This document shows positions 42,574 to 52,261 of a DNA stretch of 64,000 nt, piece by piece (the stretch's first letter is position 1; every line of letters starts with the position of its first letter). Both the position numbers and the translations under genes were made by a program. Source of the DNA: JAUPVL01 sp964481235. GTDB lineage: Bacteria > Patescibacteriota > Saccharimonadia > CAILAD01 > BJGX01. The notes under the pieces are model-generated. The model worked only from the letters and a program-made list of their open reading frames with translations, searched no databases and was not told the DNA's origin. The DNA lies in assembly GCA_964481235.1 (NCBI GenBank), contig CAYZYH010000003.1:1-64000 (forward strand). Direction: 5' to 3'.

Positions 42574-42864
42574 ATGGGTAAACTTACAAAAGATGAGATA
42601 GAATACGTAGCCTCTTTGGCGCGCATAGAGGTTGGTGGCGACCAAACAGAGTCTACAGCCTCAGATATAAGTGCGATACTTGGTTTTGTTGACAGTTTAC
42701 AAGCCATAGATACAGAGGGCGTAGTACCAATTTCTCAAGTTACTGGCTTGAGCGATGTTTGGCGAGAAGATAAAGTTGTAGACTGCAAAATCAGTAGAGA
42801 TGATTTACTATCAAACGCTCCTAGGTCTCAAGACGGTTACGTAGTTGTAAAGAAAGTTTTGTAA
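42574..42864 (+). CDS. gatC: Asp-tRNA(Asn)/Glu-tRNA(Gln) amidotransferase subunit C
   Basis: 96 aa beginning MGKLTKDEIEYVASLARIEV, the typical GatC start. The longer frame from 42517 is rejected because TATAAT (42562-42567) lies inside it and ends 6 nt before ATG 42574. The C-terminus has the NAPRSQDGYVVVKKVL motif that threads between GatA and GatB. The stop overlaps gatA by 1 nt. Confidence 0.92.
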   Translation: MGKLTKDEIEYVASLARIEVGGDQTESTASDISAILGFVDSLQAIDTEGVVPISQVTGLSDVWREDKVVDCKISRDDLLSNAPRSQDGYVVVKKVL

Positions 42865-44294
42865 TGACCAATTTATCACTTTTAACAATTAGGCAAGCTC
42901 ACGAGCTTATAGTAAGTAAAAAAGTAAGCGTTATAGATCTTGTCGAATACTATTTAGATGTTATAAAAAAACGCGAACCACAGGTGCGTGCTGTAATTAC
43001 CCTATGTGCAGAAGATGCAATCAATAAAGCCAAACTTGTGGATACTAAAGTTGCTACCGGTAAAAAAATTGGATTACTAGAAGGTATACCATATACGGCT
43101 AAAGATATGTTCTCAACTGATGGGGTGCAGACTACAGCCGCGAGCCAGATATTGAAAGACTATCGCCCACCATACTCTGCAACGGTTATTAACAAACTAG
43201 ATGAAGCAGGGGCAATTCTAATTGGTAAAACCAATCAAGATGAATTTGCCCACGGCGGTAGCACCGAGAACTCTAGTTTTGCCAAGACCACCAACCCCTG
43301 GGATACTAAGAAAGTACCAGGGGGCAGTAGTGGAGGTAGTGCTGCGGCAGTTGCAGCAGACTACTGTGTGTTTAGCTTAGGAACCGACACCGGAGGTTCT
43401 ATTCGAGAGCCTGCAGCTTTTTGCGGGGTTACAGGCTTAAAGCCCACATACGGTTTAGTTAGTAGATACGGTGTTATTTCAATGGCTAGTAGCTTTGATT
43501 GTATTGGACCAATTACTAGATCTGCCGACGATGCTGAGATTGTACTAGAAGCTATTGCTGGTCAAGACCCAATGGACGCCACTACACTAAGCGATTCAGA
43601 GAAGTCAGAAGACCCTACAGTAATAAGTAATATAAGAGTTGGCATTTCAAAAGAATATATCAACCAAGTCGTTGTTAAAGAATTTACTAAGACTCTAGAT
43701 GTTGAAACAAGTGAGATAAATATGGTAGACAGTGTAATGGCCTTAAGTGCCTACTATATACTCGTGCCTTCAGAAATCAGCTCTAACCTAGAACGCTACG
43801 ATGGTATTCGTTATGGACAAGTAGCCAAAGATGCCCTAAATATTACCGAGCTTTATTCTAAAACTCGCGCAGAATTTCTGGGCGAAGAGGCTAAACGCCG
43901 TATTTATACTGGTACATACGCACTCTCCTCTGGATACTACGATGCATATTACAAAAAAGCTATGCAGGTTCGTCGATTAATTTGCAATCAGTTTGATAAG
44001 ATATTTAGCAACTGCGAGCTTATAGTTCTACCTACTACATTGCAACCAGCATTTGAGTTTGGGGCCAAAAGTGATCCAATAGAAATGTACAAGACTGATC
44101 TACTGACCGTAACCGCAAATCTTGCTGGCCTACCTGCTATTAGTATACCAGCTGGTATTGACGGTGATACTAATATGCCCCTTGGTATCCAGATAATCGG
44201 CCGACAGAAGGCCGATAAAACGGTCTTGGCTTTAGCCAAAGAGTTTCAATCTAAGACGAATTGGCATTTAAAATTGGAGGAGATTAAGTTATGA
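42864..44294 (+). CDS. gatA: Asp-tRNA(Asn)/Glu-tRNA(Gln) amidotransferase subunit A
   Basis: 476 aa amidase-signature enzyme. The catalytic triad is visible as the Lys in IPYTAKDMF and two Ser in VPGGSSGGSAAAVA and GTDTGGSIREPAAF. It liberates ammonia from glutamine for transamidation of misacylated tRNA. It follows gatC by overlap and overlaps the next gene by 4 nt. Confidence 0.96.
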   Translation: MTNLSLLTIRQAHELIVSKKVSVIDLVEYYLDVIKKREPQVRAVITLCAEDAINKAKLVDTKVATGKKIGLLEGIPYTAKDMFSTDGVQTTAASQILKDYRPPYSATVINKLDEAGAILIGKTNQDEFAHGGSTENSSFAKTTNPWDTKKVPGGSSGGSAAAVAADYCVFSLGTDTGGSIREPAAFCGVTGLKPTYGLVSRYGVISMASSFDCIGPITRSADDAEIVLEAIAGQDPMDATTLSDSEKSEDPTVISNIRVGISKEYINQVVVKEFTKTLDVETSEINMVDSVMALSAYYILVPSEISSNLERYDGIRYGQVAKDALNITELYSKTRAEFLGEEAKRRIYTGTYALSSGYYDAYYKKAMQVRRLICNQFDKIFSNCELIVLPTTLQPAFEFGAKSDPIEMYKTDLLTVTANLAGLPAISIPAGIDGDTNMPLGIQIIGRQKADKTVLALAKEFQSKTNWHLKLEEIKL

Positions 44295-44779
44295 GCTCAT
44301 CGTTAGTTTCGGTTATTGTGGCGATTATAGTTTTTACCGCCATTGGTTATTATTTTCTAAAAACTCGCGCCAATAAAACACCCAATAAAAATCGTGATTT
44401 TGACGCTCAACAAATAGACCGCTCAGGATCAGAAGACTCAAGTACTGCAAGTGTCAATAAAGATTTAGTTAAAACAAAATGGGCCGAAATAACTGCTATG
44501 CAAAATAATGGAGCAAGCGGGCTGAAAAATGCGCTTTATGAGGCTGATAAATTATTAGATTACGTGATGATTTCACAGGGCTTTTCTGGAGAAACTATGG
44601 GCGACAGACTAAAAAGTGGTGGTGGAGCTTTTACAAATATTAATGCTATTTGGGGTGCTCACAAATTGCGCAATCAGTTAGCACACGAGGTTGAGCACGA
44701 TATCGTACCCAACCAAGTAAAAAATGCCATAGAAACTCTTGGCAAGGCTATTGAAGAGCTAGGGGTATCTATAGGTTAA
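44291..44779 (+). CDS. membrane-anchored HEPN-like protein inside the gat operon
   Basis: 162 aa. One N-terminal membrane helix (about 3-23), a polar linker to about 60, then a helical domain. KLRNQLAHEVEHD carries R127 and H132 in the Rx4H spacing of HEPN ribonucleases and DUF4145-like proteins. Overlap with gatA (4 nt) and a 4 nt gap to gatB mean it is translated with the amidotransferase. A ribonuclease, scaffold or regulator role is conceivable; function is not established. Confidence 0.65.
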   Translation: MSSSLVSVIVAIIVFTAIGYYFLKTRANKTPNKNRDFDAQQIDRSGSEDSSTASVNKDLVKTKWAEITAMQNNGASGLKNALYEADKLLDYVMISQGFSGETMGDRLKSGGGAFTNINAIWGAHKLRNQLAHEVEHDIVPNQVKNAIETLGKAIEELGVSIG

Positions 44780-44783
44780 CTAC

Positions 44784-46229
44784 ATGGCAAAATATACTCC
44801 AACCATTGGTATAGAAATCCACACCCAGCTTGCTACAAAAAGTAAGATGTTTTGTGCCTGCGACAATCATAGCGTAGAGGCAGAGCCTAACACCAACATT
44901 TGTCCAGTTTGCTTGGCACTACCTGGTGTCTTGCCTGTACCCAATAAGGGAGCGGTAGAGCTAGCTATTAAGCTATGCAAGGGCCTAAATGCAAAAATTG
45001 CCGAAAATACAAGCTTTGATAGAAAAAACTATTTTTATCCTGACTCGCCCAAGGGTTATCAAATAACCCAAATGGATGAGCCAATTATTCAAAAAGGTTA
45101 CGTAGAGATTTTGGTGGATGGTGAGTTTAAAAAAATTGGCATTCATCGTGCGCATTTAGAGGAAGATGCGGGAAAACTAACACACCCTATAGGCAAAGAT
45201 TACAGCTTGGTTGATTTTAATAGAGCCGGTACGCCACTTATTGAGATAGTTAGTGAACCAGAAATGCATTCGCCAATTGAAGCCAAAAGATACCTTCAAG
45301 AGGTTTACGCAATTGCCACTACTCTAGGAGTTACTCATGGTGACTTACAGCACGGCAATTTTAAGTTTGATTTGAATATTTCAGTAAGTGATAATAATGA
45401 GCTGGGCACACGAACTGAACTAAAGAACCTTAATTCTTTTAGAAATGCTGAGCGCGCTCTGACCTATGAAATCAAGCGACAAATTGAGGTGATAGAATCA
45501 GGTGGAAAAGTTGACCAAGAAACACGTGGCTGGGATGACGGCAAAGGCAAGACCTTTAGCCAACGTGGCAAAGAACACGCACACGATTATCGCTATTTTC
45601 CCGAGCCTGATATTCCACCACTTATGCTAAAACCAGAATTTGTAAGCGAGGTACAGTCGCAAATTAATGACGTAGTTATGCCTATTCAAGTACGCAAAAA
45701 TCTAGTTAAGCTCAATATTAGTATTGATTCGCAAGATATTTTTGTAAGTCAAAATACAACCGGCAAAATATTTTTTGAGGCTAGTAAGCTACTAGGCAAT
45801 AAGCCTGAGATAGACAAAAAAATTATCAATTGGCTTACAGGTGACTACCAAGCTTGGTTATCTGAAAATAGCGAAGATAACTCAAGGCTTACCGGTGAGA
45901 ATCTGGCTGAGCTTATTGAGGTGGTCCAAAAAGGCGATATATCATCAAAGACTGCCAAGAGTATTTTTGCAGAAGTAATTACCGGCTCCAGGCCCAAGCA
46001 AATCGTAGAGCAACAAGGGCTAGTACAGATTTCCAACAACAAAGAGCTAGAAGACATTGTGCGTGATTTGATTTCGAAAAACCCAAATGCCGTATCCGAC
46101 TACAAAAACGGCAATACAAAGGCGGCTGGCTTCTTTGTGGGGCAAGTAATGCAGGCTACAAAAGGACAAGCAAACCCTGGCAAAGCTAATGAGCTTGTGC
46201 TTAAATTATTAGAAGAGCAATCTGTCTAA
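44784..46229 (+). CDS. gatB: Asp-tRNA(Asn)/Glu-tRNA(Gln) amidotransferase subunit B
   Basis: 481 aa. The N-terminal GIEIHTQLATKSKMFC, the zinc cysteines in FCAC and CPVC, and YFYPDSPKGYQITQ are GatB hallmarks; a C-terminal YqeY-like tail domain ends the protein. It activates the misacylated tRNA's carboxylate and receives ammonia from GatA. With gatC and gatA it suggests that Gln-tRNA and/or Asn-tRNA are made indirectly. Confidence 0.96.
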   Translation: MAKYTPTIGIEIHTQLATKSKMFCACDNHSVEAEPNTNICPVCLALPGVLPVPNKGAVELAIKLCKGLNAKIAENTSFDRKNYFYPDSPKGYQITQMDEPIIQKGYVEILVDGEFKKIGIHRAHLEEDAGKLTHPIGKDYSLVDFNRAGTPLIEIVSEPEMHSPIEAKRYLQEVYAIATTLGVTHGDLQHGNFKFDLNISVSDNNELGTRTELKNLNSFRNAERALTYEIKRQIEVIESGGKVDQETRGWDDGKGKTFSQRGKEHAHDYRYFPEPDIPPLMLKPEFVSEVQSQINDVVMPIQVRKNLVKLNISIDSQDIFVSQNTTGKIFFEASKLLGNKPEIDKKIINWLTGDYQAWLSENSEDNSRLTGENLAELIEVVQKGDISSKTAKSIFAEVITGSRPKQIVEQQGLVQISNNKELEDIVRDLISKNPNAVSDYKNGNTKAAGFFVGQVMQATKGQANPGKANELVLKLLEEQSV

Positions 46230-46261
46230 ATTAGTAATCTTAACCAAGAAAGTCATAAGTA

Positions 46262-46885
46262 ATGTTGTTCGAGTCTGATTTGTTAAGTAGCTTCAATGAA
46301 ATGTGGCAATCTATTGTGCAGGCTTTGCCACGGATTGGCCGAGGCGTTGTTTTTGTAATTATTGGTATTTTGGTGGTTAGACTATTAATGAGGTTGTTGT
46401 CTAGATTCATTGATTACTTCCATATTTCACTAGGGCTAAAAGAAATTTTAATAATTTTAGCACGTGGCGGATTGTGGGCTCTACTTGCAATTGGAATATT
46501 ACAAATACTTGGTCTCACTAATATTGCCTTTGCACTTACTGGTTTTATTGCCGCGCTTTCTATAGGTATATCCCAGGGATTTACGCAGACAGTTTCAGAT
46601 TTGGTATCTGGTATTCAACTAGCTAATGATCACGATTTTAGGGTGGGTGATAAAGTAATTGTGGGTGATAGCGATATGCGTCAAGAAGGCTATATTGTAG
46701 AGATGGACACCAAGAAAACTCGACTTATAGACAATAAGGGCGACCTACATATACTACCCAACTCACTAGTTGACAGAAACGAGTGGACGCTTTTAGAGCG
46801 CGATGAAATAACTATCGCACATCTTAAAAGAAGTGATATAATAAAGGTAATAAAGCATAAACTTACGAAAGGCAAAAAATCATGA
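46262..46885 (+). CDS. MscS-family mechanosensitive channel
   Basis: 207 aa, short. Membrane helices at about 20-45 and 60-90 precede the pore-lining helix (NIAFALTGFIAALSIGISQGF) and the MscS beta domain (HDFRVGDKVIVGD, ILPNSLVDRNEW). It should release solutes on osmotic downshift. It lacks the extended C-terminal cage domain. It overlaps the next gene by 4 nt. Confidence 0.85.
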   Translation: MLFESDLLSSFNEMWQSIVQALPRIGRGVVFVIIGILVVRLLMRLLSRFIDYFHISLGLKEILIILARGGLWALLAIGILQILGLTNIAFALTGFIAALSIGISQGFTQTVSDLVSGIQLANDHDFRVGDKVIVGDSDMRQEGYIVEMDTKKTRLIDNKGDLHILPNSLVDRNEWTLLERDEITIAHLKRSDIIKVIKHKLTKGKKS

Positions 46886-47151
46886 ATGGCGTAGAAATAG
46901 CTCTATTAATTGTTACATCGATTGCACTAATTATCTTAATTATATATACAGTAGTATTTCTAGTAATAATGGTTAAAGCCCTCAAACAGATTCAGCTGGC
47001 TGCCGAAAAGGTTCAAGAAAGTGCTGACTCAGCTACTGAACTTGTAGATGAAGTAAGGCGTACCGTAGTTAATCCGGGTATTATTGCTATGATGATAGAA
47101 AAGTACTTACATGGGCGCAGTAAAGCCAAGAAAGCCAAAAGTGATGAATAG
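46882..47151 (+). CDS. small membrane protein with helical tail (DUF948-like layout)
   Basis: 89 aa. One N-terminal membrane helix (4-30) is followed by an amphipathic helical stretch (ALKQIQLAAEKVQESADSAT) and a basic tail. It resembles DUF948-type proteins in layout, but the assignment is weak. It overlaps MscS by 4 nt and the next gene by 8 nt. Confidence 0.6.
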   Translation: MNGVEIALLIVTSIALIILIIYTVVFLVIMVKALKQIQLAAEKVQESADSATELVDEVRRTVVNPGIIAMMIEKYLHGRSKAKKAKSDE

Positions 47152-47617
47152 CGAAGACAACAAAAAAGGTTTTTTTAAAGGCGTAATTATTGGCGGTATA
47201 ATAGGTGGTGCTACTGCATTGCTATATGCTCCTAAGTCGGGCAAAGAAACAAGAGAAGATATTAAGCGCAAGCTAGACGATGCCTATACCGAACTTAATC
47301 ACAAAGCGCAAGAAGCCCAAAAATCTGGAAGTGATCATACTAAAGAACTCTTAAAAAAAGCCGAAGATATTAAACGTCAACTAGAACGCCAAAGTAACGA
47401 GATAGCTAAAAGTGGTAAAAAAGTAGGTAAAGTAACCGCTGAAGAAGCCAAGGCCTTAGCCAAAAAAGCTGCAGAACTAACATCTGAACTTGCCAATAGT
47501 ACAAAAAAAGTTGTTAAACAGAGCCAAAAAGAAGTAAACAGACTACAAACCAAGGCGGCCAAAGAACGAGCCAAAAAAGACTATTCTAACAATAAGAAAC
47601 CTGCCGATAAAAAATAG
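47144..47617 (+). CDS. YtxH-like protein
   Basis: 157 aa from the ATG at 47144. The segment GFFKGVIIGGIIGGATALLYAPKSGKETRED is the YtxH signature: a glycine-rich membrane helix followed by APKSGKE. The rest is a long Lys/Glu/Ala helix with repeated KKA elements, a likely coiled coil and very basic near the end. YtxH proteins are general-stress, envelope-associated proteins of unknown activity. Confidence 0.8.
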   Translation: MNSEDNKKGFFKGVIIGGIIGGATALLYAPKSGKETREDIKRKLDDAYTELNHKAQEAQKSGSDHTKELLKKAEDIKRQLERQSNEIAKSGKKVGKVTAEEAKALAKKAAELTSELANSTKKVVKQSQKEVNRLQTKAAKERAKKDYSNNKKPADKK

Positions 47618-47866
47618 ATGTCCAAAACTCCCAAATCACACAAGATTGCTAACACGATCGGGCTAGATCACATAAATGAATTGCTGTCCAACCAAAGAAA
47701 GCTAACTTGGCTTAACATTAAGGTTGGGATGTTAAGAGGGTTTGGTGGTGTAATAGGTGCAGCCATTGCAATTTTACTAATTGGTTTTTTGGTTTCAAGG
47801 CTCGGTGGGCTACCATTAATTGGTGATTTTATTAGAAGTATTGGTGAAGCCGCCAATCTTCAGTAG
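47618..47866 (+). CDS. DUF5665-like membrane protein
   Basis: 82 aa, starting directly after the previous stop. A basic N-terminus with LLSNQRKLTWLNIKVGMLRG, one long membrane helix and a final LPLIGDFI match the DUF5665 layout. Function is unknown. It is the last gene of the MscS-led envelope operon. Confidence 0.65.
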   Translation: MSKTPKSHKIANTIGLDHINELLSNQRKLTWLNIKVGMLRGFGGVIGAAIAILLIGFLVSRLGGLPLIGDFIRSIGEAANLQ

Positions 47867-47931
47867 TTAAAACGCAAGTAGTTTAAAACTGATATAATAC
47901 AACTTAGAAGAATAAGAGGTGAGTTAAAGTT

Positions 47932-50900
47932 GTGAGTGTAAATGTAGACAATCTTAATCCGGTAATAACCAAAGCCCGTAATTCTAAGGGCTTTGTTGAT
48001 TTTGTGCATTTACACAATCACACCCACTATAGTTTACTAGACGGACTACAAAAAGTTCCTACTCTACTTAACTATGTACAAGAACTAGGCCAGACGGCTT
48101 GCGCAATTACTGACCATGGTAGCTTGTCTGGTGCGATAGAATTTTATAAGTCGTGCAAAGAAAGAGATATTAAGCCTATAATTGGTATTGAAGCATACAT
48201 AGCACCTAGAACCTATCTAGATAAAAATAGCGCCGAAGACCGCAATCCATTTCACCTCATTTTGTTAGCCCAAAATATTACTGGCTATAAAAACCTTATG
48301 AAGCTTAGTACTATAGCAAACCTCGAAGGCTTTTATTACAAACCTCGTATAGATCACGATCTATTAAAAAAACACAATGAAGGTATAATTTGTCTTTCTG
48401 GATGTATTGGTGGCGAGGTAGGGTCCCACCTTAACAACGACAACTACAAAGAAGCTAAAAAAGTTGCTCAGATCTATAAAGATATATTTGGTCGCGAAAG
48501 ATATTATTTAGAAATGCAACCCCACCTAGACTGGGAGCCTCAAGTGAAGGTTAATAATGGCTTAAAAAAGCTCAGTAAAGAACTCGATTTGCAGCTGGTT
48601 GTAACTGGTGATGCTCACTATACCAAGCCCGAAGATCACTATCCGCACGATATTTTACTTTGCGTACAAACCGGCAGCACCATTGAAGATCCTAATAGAT
48701 TTAAACTAGACCAAGACCTCAGTATTCATTCTGGTGCCGACATGCTAGAAAAATTTAGTGATCATCCAGAAGCAATCGCTAATACTGTTAAAATTGCACA
48801 AATGTGTGATTTAGAAATTGAACTAGGTCGCATACTTATACCGCGATTTCCAGATTTGCCCGAAGGTGAAACTGAAAGAAGCTACCTCCGTAAATTGGTA
48901 TTTAGTGGCGCCGCCAATCGATATACTGATATTCCAAGAGAGGATTTATTAGAAATTACCGAAGACAAGGTGGTGGAGAAATTGCCAAGCAACGTGTTGG
49001 AGCGAATTGAGTATGAGCTAGAGGTGATCGCCGATATGGGTTATGAGGGTTACATGCTTATAGTTGCAGATCTTATTAACTGGAGTAAAAGCCAAGGTAT
49101 TATTTGTGGACCAGGACGCGGTAGTGCAGCCGGCAGTATCATTGCTTATGCTACCAATATTACCGAGATAGATCCATTAAAATACGATTTGCTATTTGAG
49201 AGGTTTCTAAACCCAGACCGTATTAGTATGCCAGATATCGATATGGATTACGCTGATGACCGTAGAGAAGAAGTAATAAATTATGCTACACAAAAATACG
49301 GACAAGATAGGGTAGCGCAAATTATTACTTTCGGCACAATGGCAGCTCGCAACGCCGTAAGAGACACTGGTCGAGTATTAGACATGCCTTATGGCGAGGT
49401 AGATGCTATCGCTAAGCTCATACCAGCGCCCGTACAAGGTCGACATATACCACTCGAAAAATCAATCGTTGATAATCCAGAGCTTAAGGCCGAATATCAA
49501 ACCAACCCCAAAGCCAAACAAGTTATTGATATTGCCACAAAACTAGAAGGCACTATTAGAAACGCTGGCACACATGCTGCCGGAGTAGTAATTGCTCCAG
49601 AAAACTTGGTAGAATACGTACCTTTGGTGCGGGCTAGTAAGGGTGGTATAGCAACACAATACTCGATGAATCCGGTTGAAGATTTAGGCTTGCTCAAATT
49701 CGACTTTCTTGGTCTATCTAACCTTACTATTATAAAAAACACTCTTAGAATTTTAAAAAAAGTATATGACATCGATCTAAAAGTTACCGATATTCCAATT
49801 GACGACACTAAGACTTATGAGCTAATGAGTAGAGGAGATACGACCGGAGTTTTTCAGCTAGAATCTGCGGGGATGAAACGTTATTTACGCGAGCTCAAGC
49901 CTGACAAATTTGAAGACATTGTAGCTATGGGTGCGCTATATAGACCCGGTCCTATGCAATGGATAGAAGACTTTATTAATCGTAAGCACAACCCAGATCT
50001 TATTGCTTATGGTCATCCCAAAATGCAGGCTGCTCTGCAAGAGACTTACGGTATAATTGTTTATCAAGAACAGGTAATGCAAATTGCCAAAGATCTTTGT
50101 GGTTTTACAGGGGGTCAAGCCGATACTCTAAGAAAAGGTATAGGTAAAAAAATACCAGAAGTCTTGGCCAAAATGAAGCAAGAATTTATAGAGGGAGCTA
50201 TTGAAACTTCTCAAGTAGATCAAAAATTTGTAGAAGATCTTTGGAAAAGTTTAGAAGATTTTGCTGCGTATAGTTTTAATAAAAGTCATGCTGCTTGTTA
50301 TGGGCTTATTGCTGTCCAAACAGCCTACCTCAAAGCTCATTATCCGGCCGCATTTATGGCTGCCCTTATGACTAGTGATCATGAAAATTTAGACAGAATC
50401 GCTATTGAGGTGTCTGAGTGTCGCAAGATGGGGCTCGAGCTACTCCCCCCAGATATTAACGAAAGTTTTGCAGAATTTGCGGTTGTTCCGGATACCCAAA
50501 ATATTAGGTTTGGATTGGGGGCGGTAAAAAATGTTGGCCTTGGCCCAATAGAGAAAATTTTAGAGGCCAGAAGCGAGGGAGGAAAATTCAAAAACTTAGA
50601 AGATTTTTGTAGCAGAGTAGAAGCTACCGTAGTGAATAAAAAGGTCATGGAATCCCTTATAAAGTGTGGTGCTTTTGATGGTCTTGGTGATAGAGATGTA
50701 CTTTTAAATAATGTAGAAATTATTACGAGTTATGCATCGCGAGTGCAGAAAAATGCCTTGAGTGGTCAGGTAGATATTTTTGGTAGTATTGGAATGGATC
50801 AAGAAAGTCCACCATTAGCACTTGTATCACCAAAAGACAAAACCGACCCTCGCACACACCTTATGTGGGAAAGAGAGTTACTCGGGCTGTTTATTAGCTC

Positions 50901-51579
50901 TCATCCCCTAGATGACTTTAATAATTATCTCACTTCTAAAACTCAAAATATAAAAAACTTTAATAAAAGTGACGACTCCAAACCAATTACCGTAGGGGGT
51001 ATAGTAATAGGTTTACGACAAATATATACTCGTAATAACGACCCTATGGCTTTTGTGCAATTAGAGACAATATATGGCGATGTAGAAGTAATAGTATTTC
51101 CGAGAGTTTTTGAAAAAGACAAAGCTATTTGGGCACTAGACAATGTTTTGGAGGTCAAAGGCAAGATAAATGCACGCGACAGAGATGGTAACCCCACCGA
51201 CGACTTAAAGGTTATCGCCAACCAAGCTAAATTAATAAACCACCAAACCGCCATGCACTTTCCACCACCCAACCAGACAGTTATGGGAGGCATAGAATCT
51301 CAAGTAAAAGCAGTAAATAGTGACAAGACTACAGGTATAACCCAGATCATCATTACTCTACAATCAGCTACAGAGAGTGAAAAACTTTTGGCTATTAAGA
51401 AAACACTACAAGCCCACCCCGGCTCTACTAGTGTGTTGCTGCATTTTAGTGGCCAAAATCAAAAACTCAAAATACCTACTGGTGTGAAATGTAATGATGA
51501 TTTCTTGAATAATCTAAACAATATAGTTGGAAAAGATAGTATTAAAATTAAAAGAGCCCCAACAAAAGTTGAGGCTTAG
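47932..51579 (+). CDS. dnaE: DNA polymerase III alpha subunit
   Basis: 1215 aa from GTG 47932 (AAGAGGTGAG upstream, TATAAT 47893-47898). It has an N-terminal PHP domain (FVHLHNHTHYSLLDG), palm with the catalytic Asp motif PDIDMDY, fingers (GAYRPGPMQ type segment, DTLRKGIGKK), (HhH)2 and OB-fold domain (ITVGGIVIGLRQIYT). It is the replicative polymerase of the DnaE1 type. Its last codons overlap the terminator of the convergent gene. Confidence 0.96.
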   Translation: MSVNVDNLNPVITKARNSKGFVDFVHLHNHTHYSLLDGLQKVPTLLNYVQELGQTACAITDHGSLSGAIEFYKSCKERDIKPIIGIEAYIAPRTYLDKNSAEDRNPFHLILLAQNITGYKNLMKLSTIANLEGFYYKPRIDHDLLKKHNEGIICLSGCIGGEVGSHLNNDNYKEAKKVAQIYKDIFGRERYYLEMQPHLDWEPQVKVNNGLKKLSKELDLQLVVTGDAHYTKPEDHYPHDILLCVQTGSTIEDPNRFKLDQDLSIHSGADMLEKFSDHPEAIANTVKIAQMCDLEIELGRILIPRFPDLPEGETERSYLRKLVFSGAANRYTDIPREDLLEITEDKVVEKLPSNVLERIEYELEVIADMGYEGYMLIVADLINWSKSQGIICGPGRGSAAGSIIAYATNITEIDPLKYDLLFERFLNPDRISMPDIDMDYADDRREEVINYATQKYGQDRVAQIITFGTMAARNAVRDTGRVLDMPYGEVDAIAKLIPAPVQGRHIPLEKSIVDNPELKAEYQTNPKAKQVIDIATKLEGTIRNAGTHAAGVVIAPENLVEYVPLVRASKGGIATQYSMNPVEDLGLLKFDFLGLSNLTIIKNTLRILKKVYDIDLKVTDIPIDDTKTYELMSRGDTTGVFQLESAGMKRYLRELKPDKFEDIVAMGALYRPGPMQWIEDFINRKHNPDLIAYGHPKMQAALQETYGIIVYQEQVMQIAKDLCGFTGGQADTLRKGIGKKIPEVLAKMKQEFIEGAIETSQVDQKFVEDLWKSLEDFAAYSFNKSHAACYGLIAVQTAYLKAHYPAAFMAALMTSDHENLDRIAIEVSECRKMGLELLPPDINESFAEFAVVPDTQNIRFGLGAVKNVGLGPIEKILEARSEGGKFKNLEDFCSRVEATVVNKKVMESLIKCGAFDGLGDRDVLLNNVEIITSYASRVQKNALSGQVDIFGSIGMDQESPPLALVSPKDKTDPRTHLMWERELLGLFISSHPLDDFNNYLTSKTQNIKNFNKSDDSKPITVGGIVIGLRQIYTRNNDPMAFVQLETIYGDVEVIVFPRVFEKDKAIWALDNVLEVKGKINARDRDGNPTDDLKVIANQAKLINHQTAMHFPPPNQTVMGGIESQVKAVNSDKTTGITQIIITLQSATESEKLLAIKKTLQAHPGSTSVLLHFSGQNQKLKIPTGVKCNDDFLNNLNNIVGKDSIKIKRAPTKVEA
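51555..51576 (-). terminator. terminator of gene 51588, inside dnaE 3' end
   Basis: Arms 51555-51563 and 51568-51576 with a 4 nt loop (one G-U pair on the minus strand) are followed on that strand by CTTTTAATTTT. Confidence 0.6.
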
Positions 51580-51587
51580 TTATGTGT

Positions 51588-52049
51588 TTAGCAGTTTACA
51601 ATTCTATATGCTCTCAGCATTTTTAATATTTCATCCGGATCAACCACTTCGGTCTCACCGAATCCTTCAATTTCTACACTCTGACGATTAGGAATCAAAG
51701 CACTATTCGTGAAGATTTTTTCAAACGCGACTAGATATTGTACGGTTTGAGAAATGAGTTTAATGTCTATATCTTTGCCTACAGGAAGGTTATATCTTCT
51801 AAGCCTTTCCTCCGCAATAACTACAAAAAGCTCACTTACAATAATTTGCTTACTTACTACTACCAGATCGTAAGCGGCTATATCACCAGAACCTAGCCAA
51901 AAACCATTCGCATTGTACCAATGTGCCTGGGTGATAATGCGGTTACTTTGTGATCGCCACTGATCTTGTTGAAGGCCAAATGGCGGGGCTACATATAGTT
52001 TTCTCTTGGCATCAGCATAAATGCCTTTTACTAATTGTGCCACTATCAA
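51588..52049 (-). CDS. hypothetical protein, 153 aa
   Basis: The family is not recognised. It has an aromatic, basic N-terminal half (KRKLYVAPPFGLQQDQWRSQ), a hydrophobic middle (AAYDLVVVSKQIIVSELFVVIAEERL) and an acidic C-terminal part. No signal peptide is evident. AGAAAGGTTG lies upstream on the minus strand. It is convergent with dnaE. The gap to rplS (52050-52261) holds only promoters. Confidence 0.5.
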   Translation of the reverse strand: MIVAQLVKGIYADAKRKLYVAPPFGLQQDQWRSQSNRIITQAHWYNANGFWLGSGDIAAYDLVVVSKQIIVSELFVVIAEERLRRYNLPVGKDIDIKLISQTVQYLVAFEKIFTNSALIPNRQSVEIEGFGETEVVDPDEILKMLRAYRIVNC

Positions 52050-52261
52050 CCTTTCTAAGTAGGTTCCTTCTCTTTTTTAGAGAGCTTCTAAAAACATTAA
52101 CAAACTTAGTAATATTATTCAAGTGATAATTAGTATTTATTGGTACAAATATGTGAAATATCAGTGTATATTGCCTATGTTTCACAGATTAGTACAGATG
52201 TGCCCGCTAGGGTGGTTAAACTCTTGCAGTAGTAAATGGTTTGTGGTACACTGGCTTGGTT

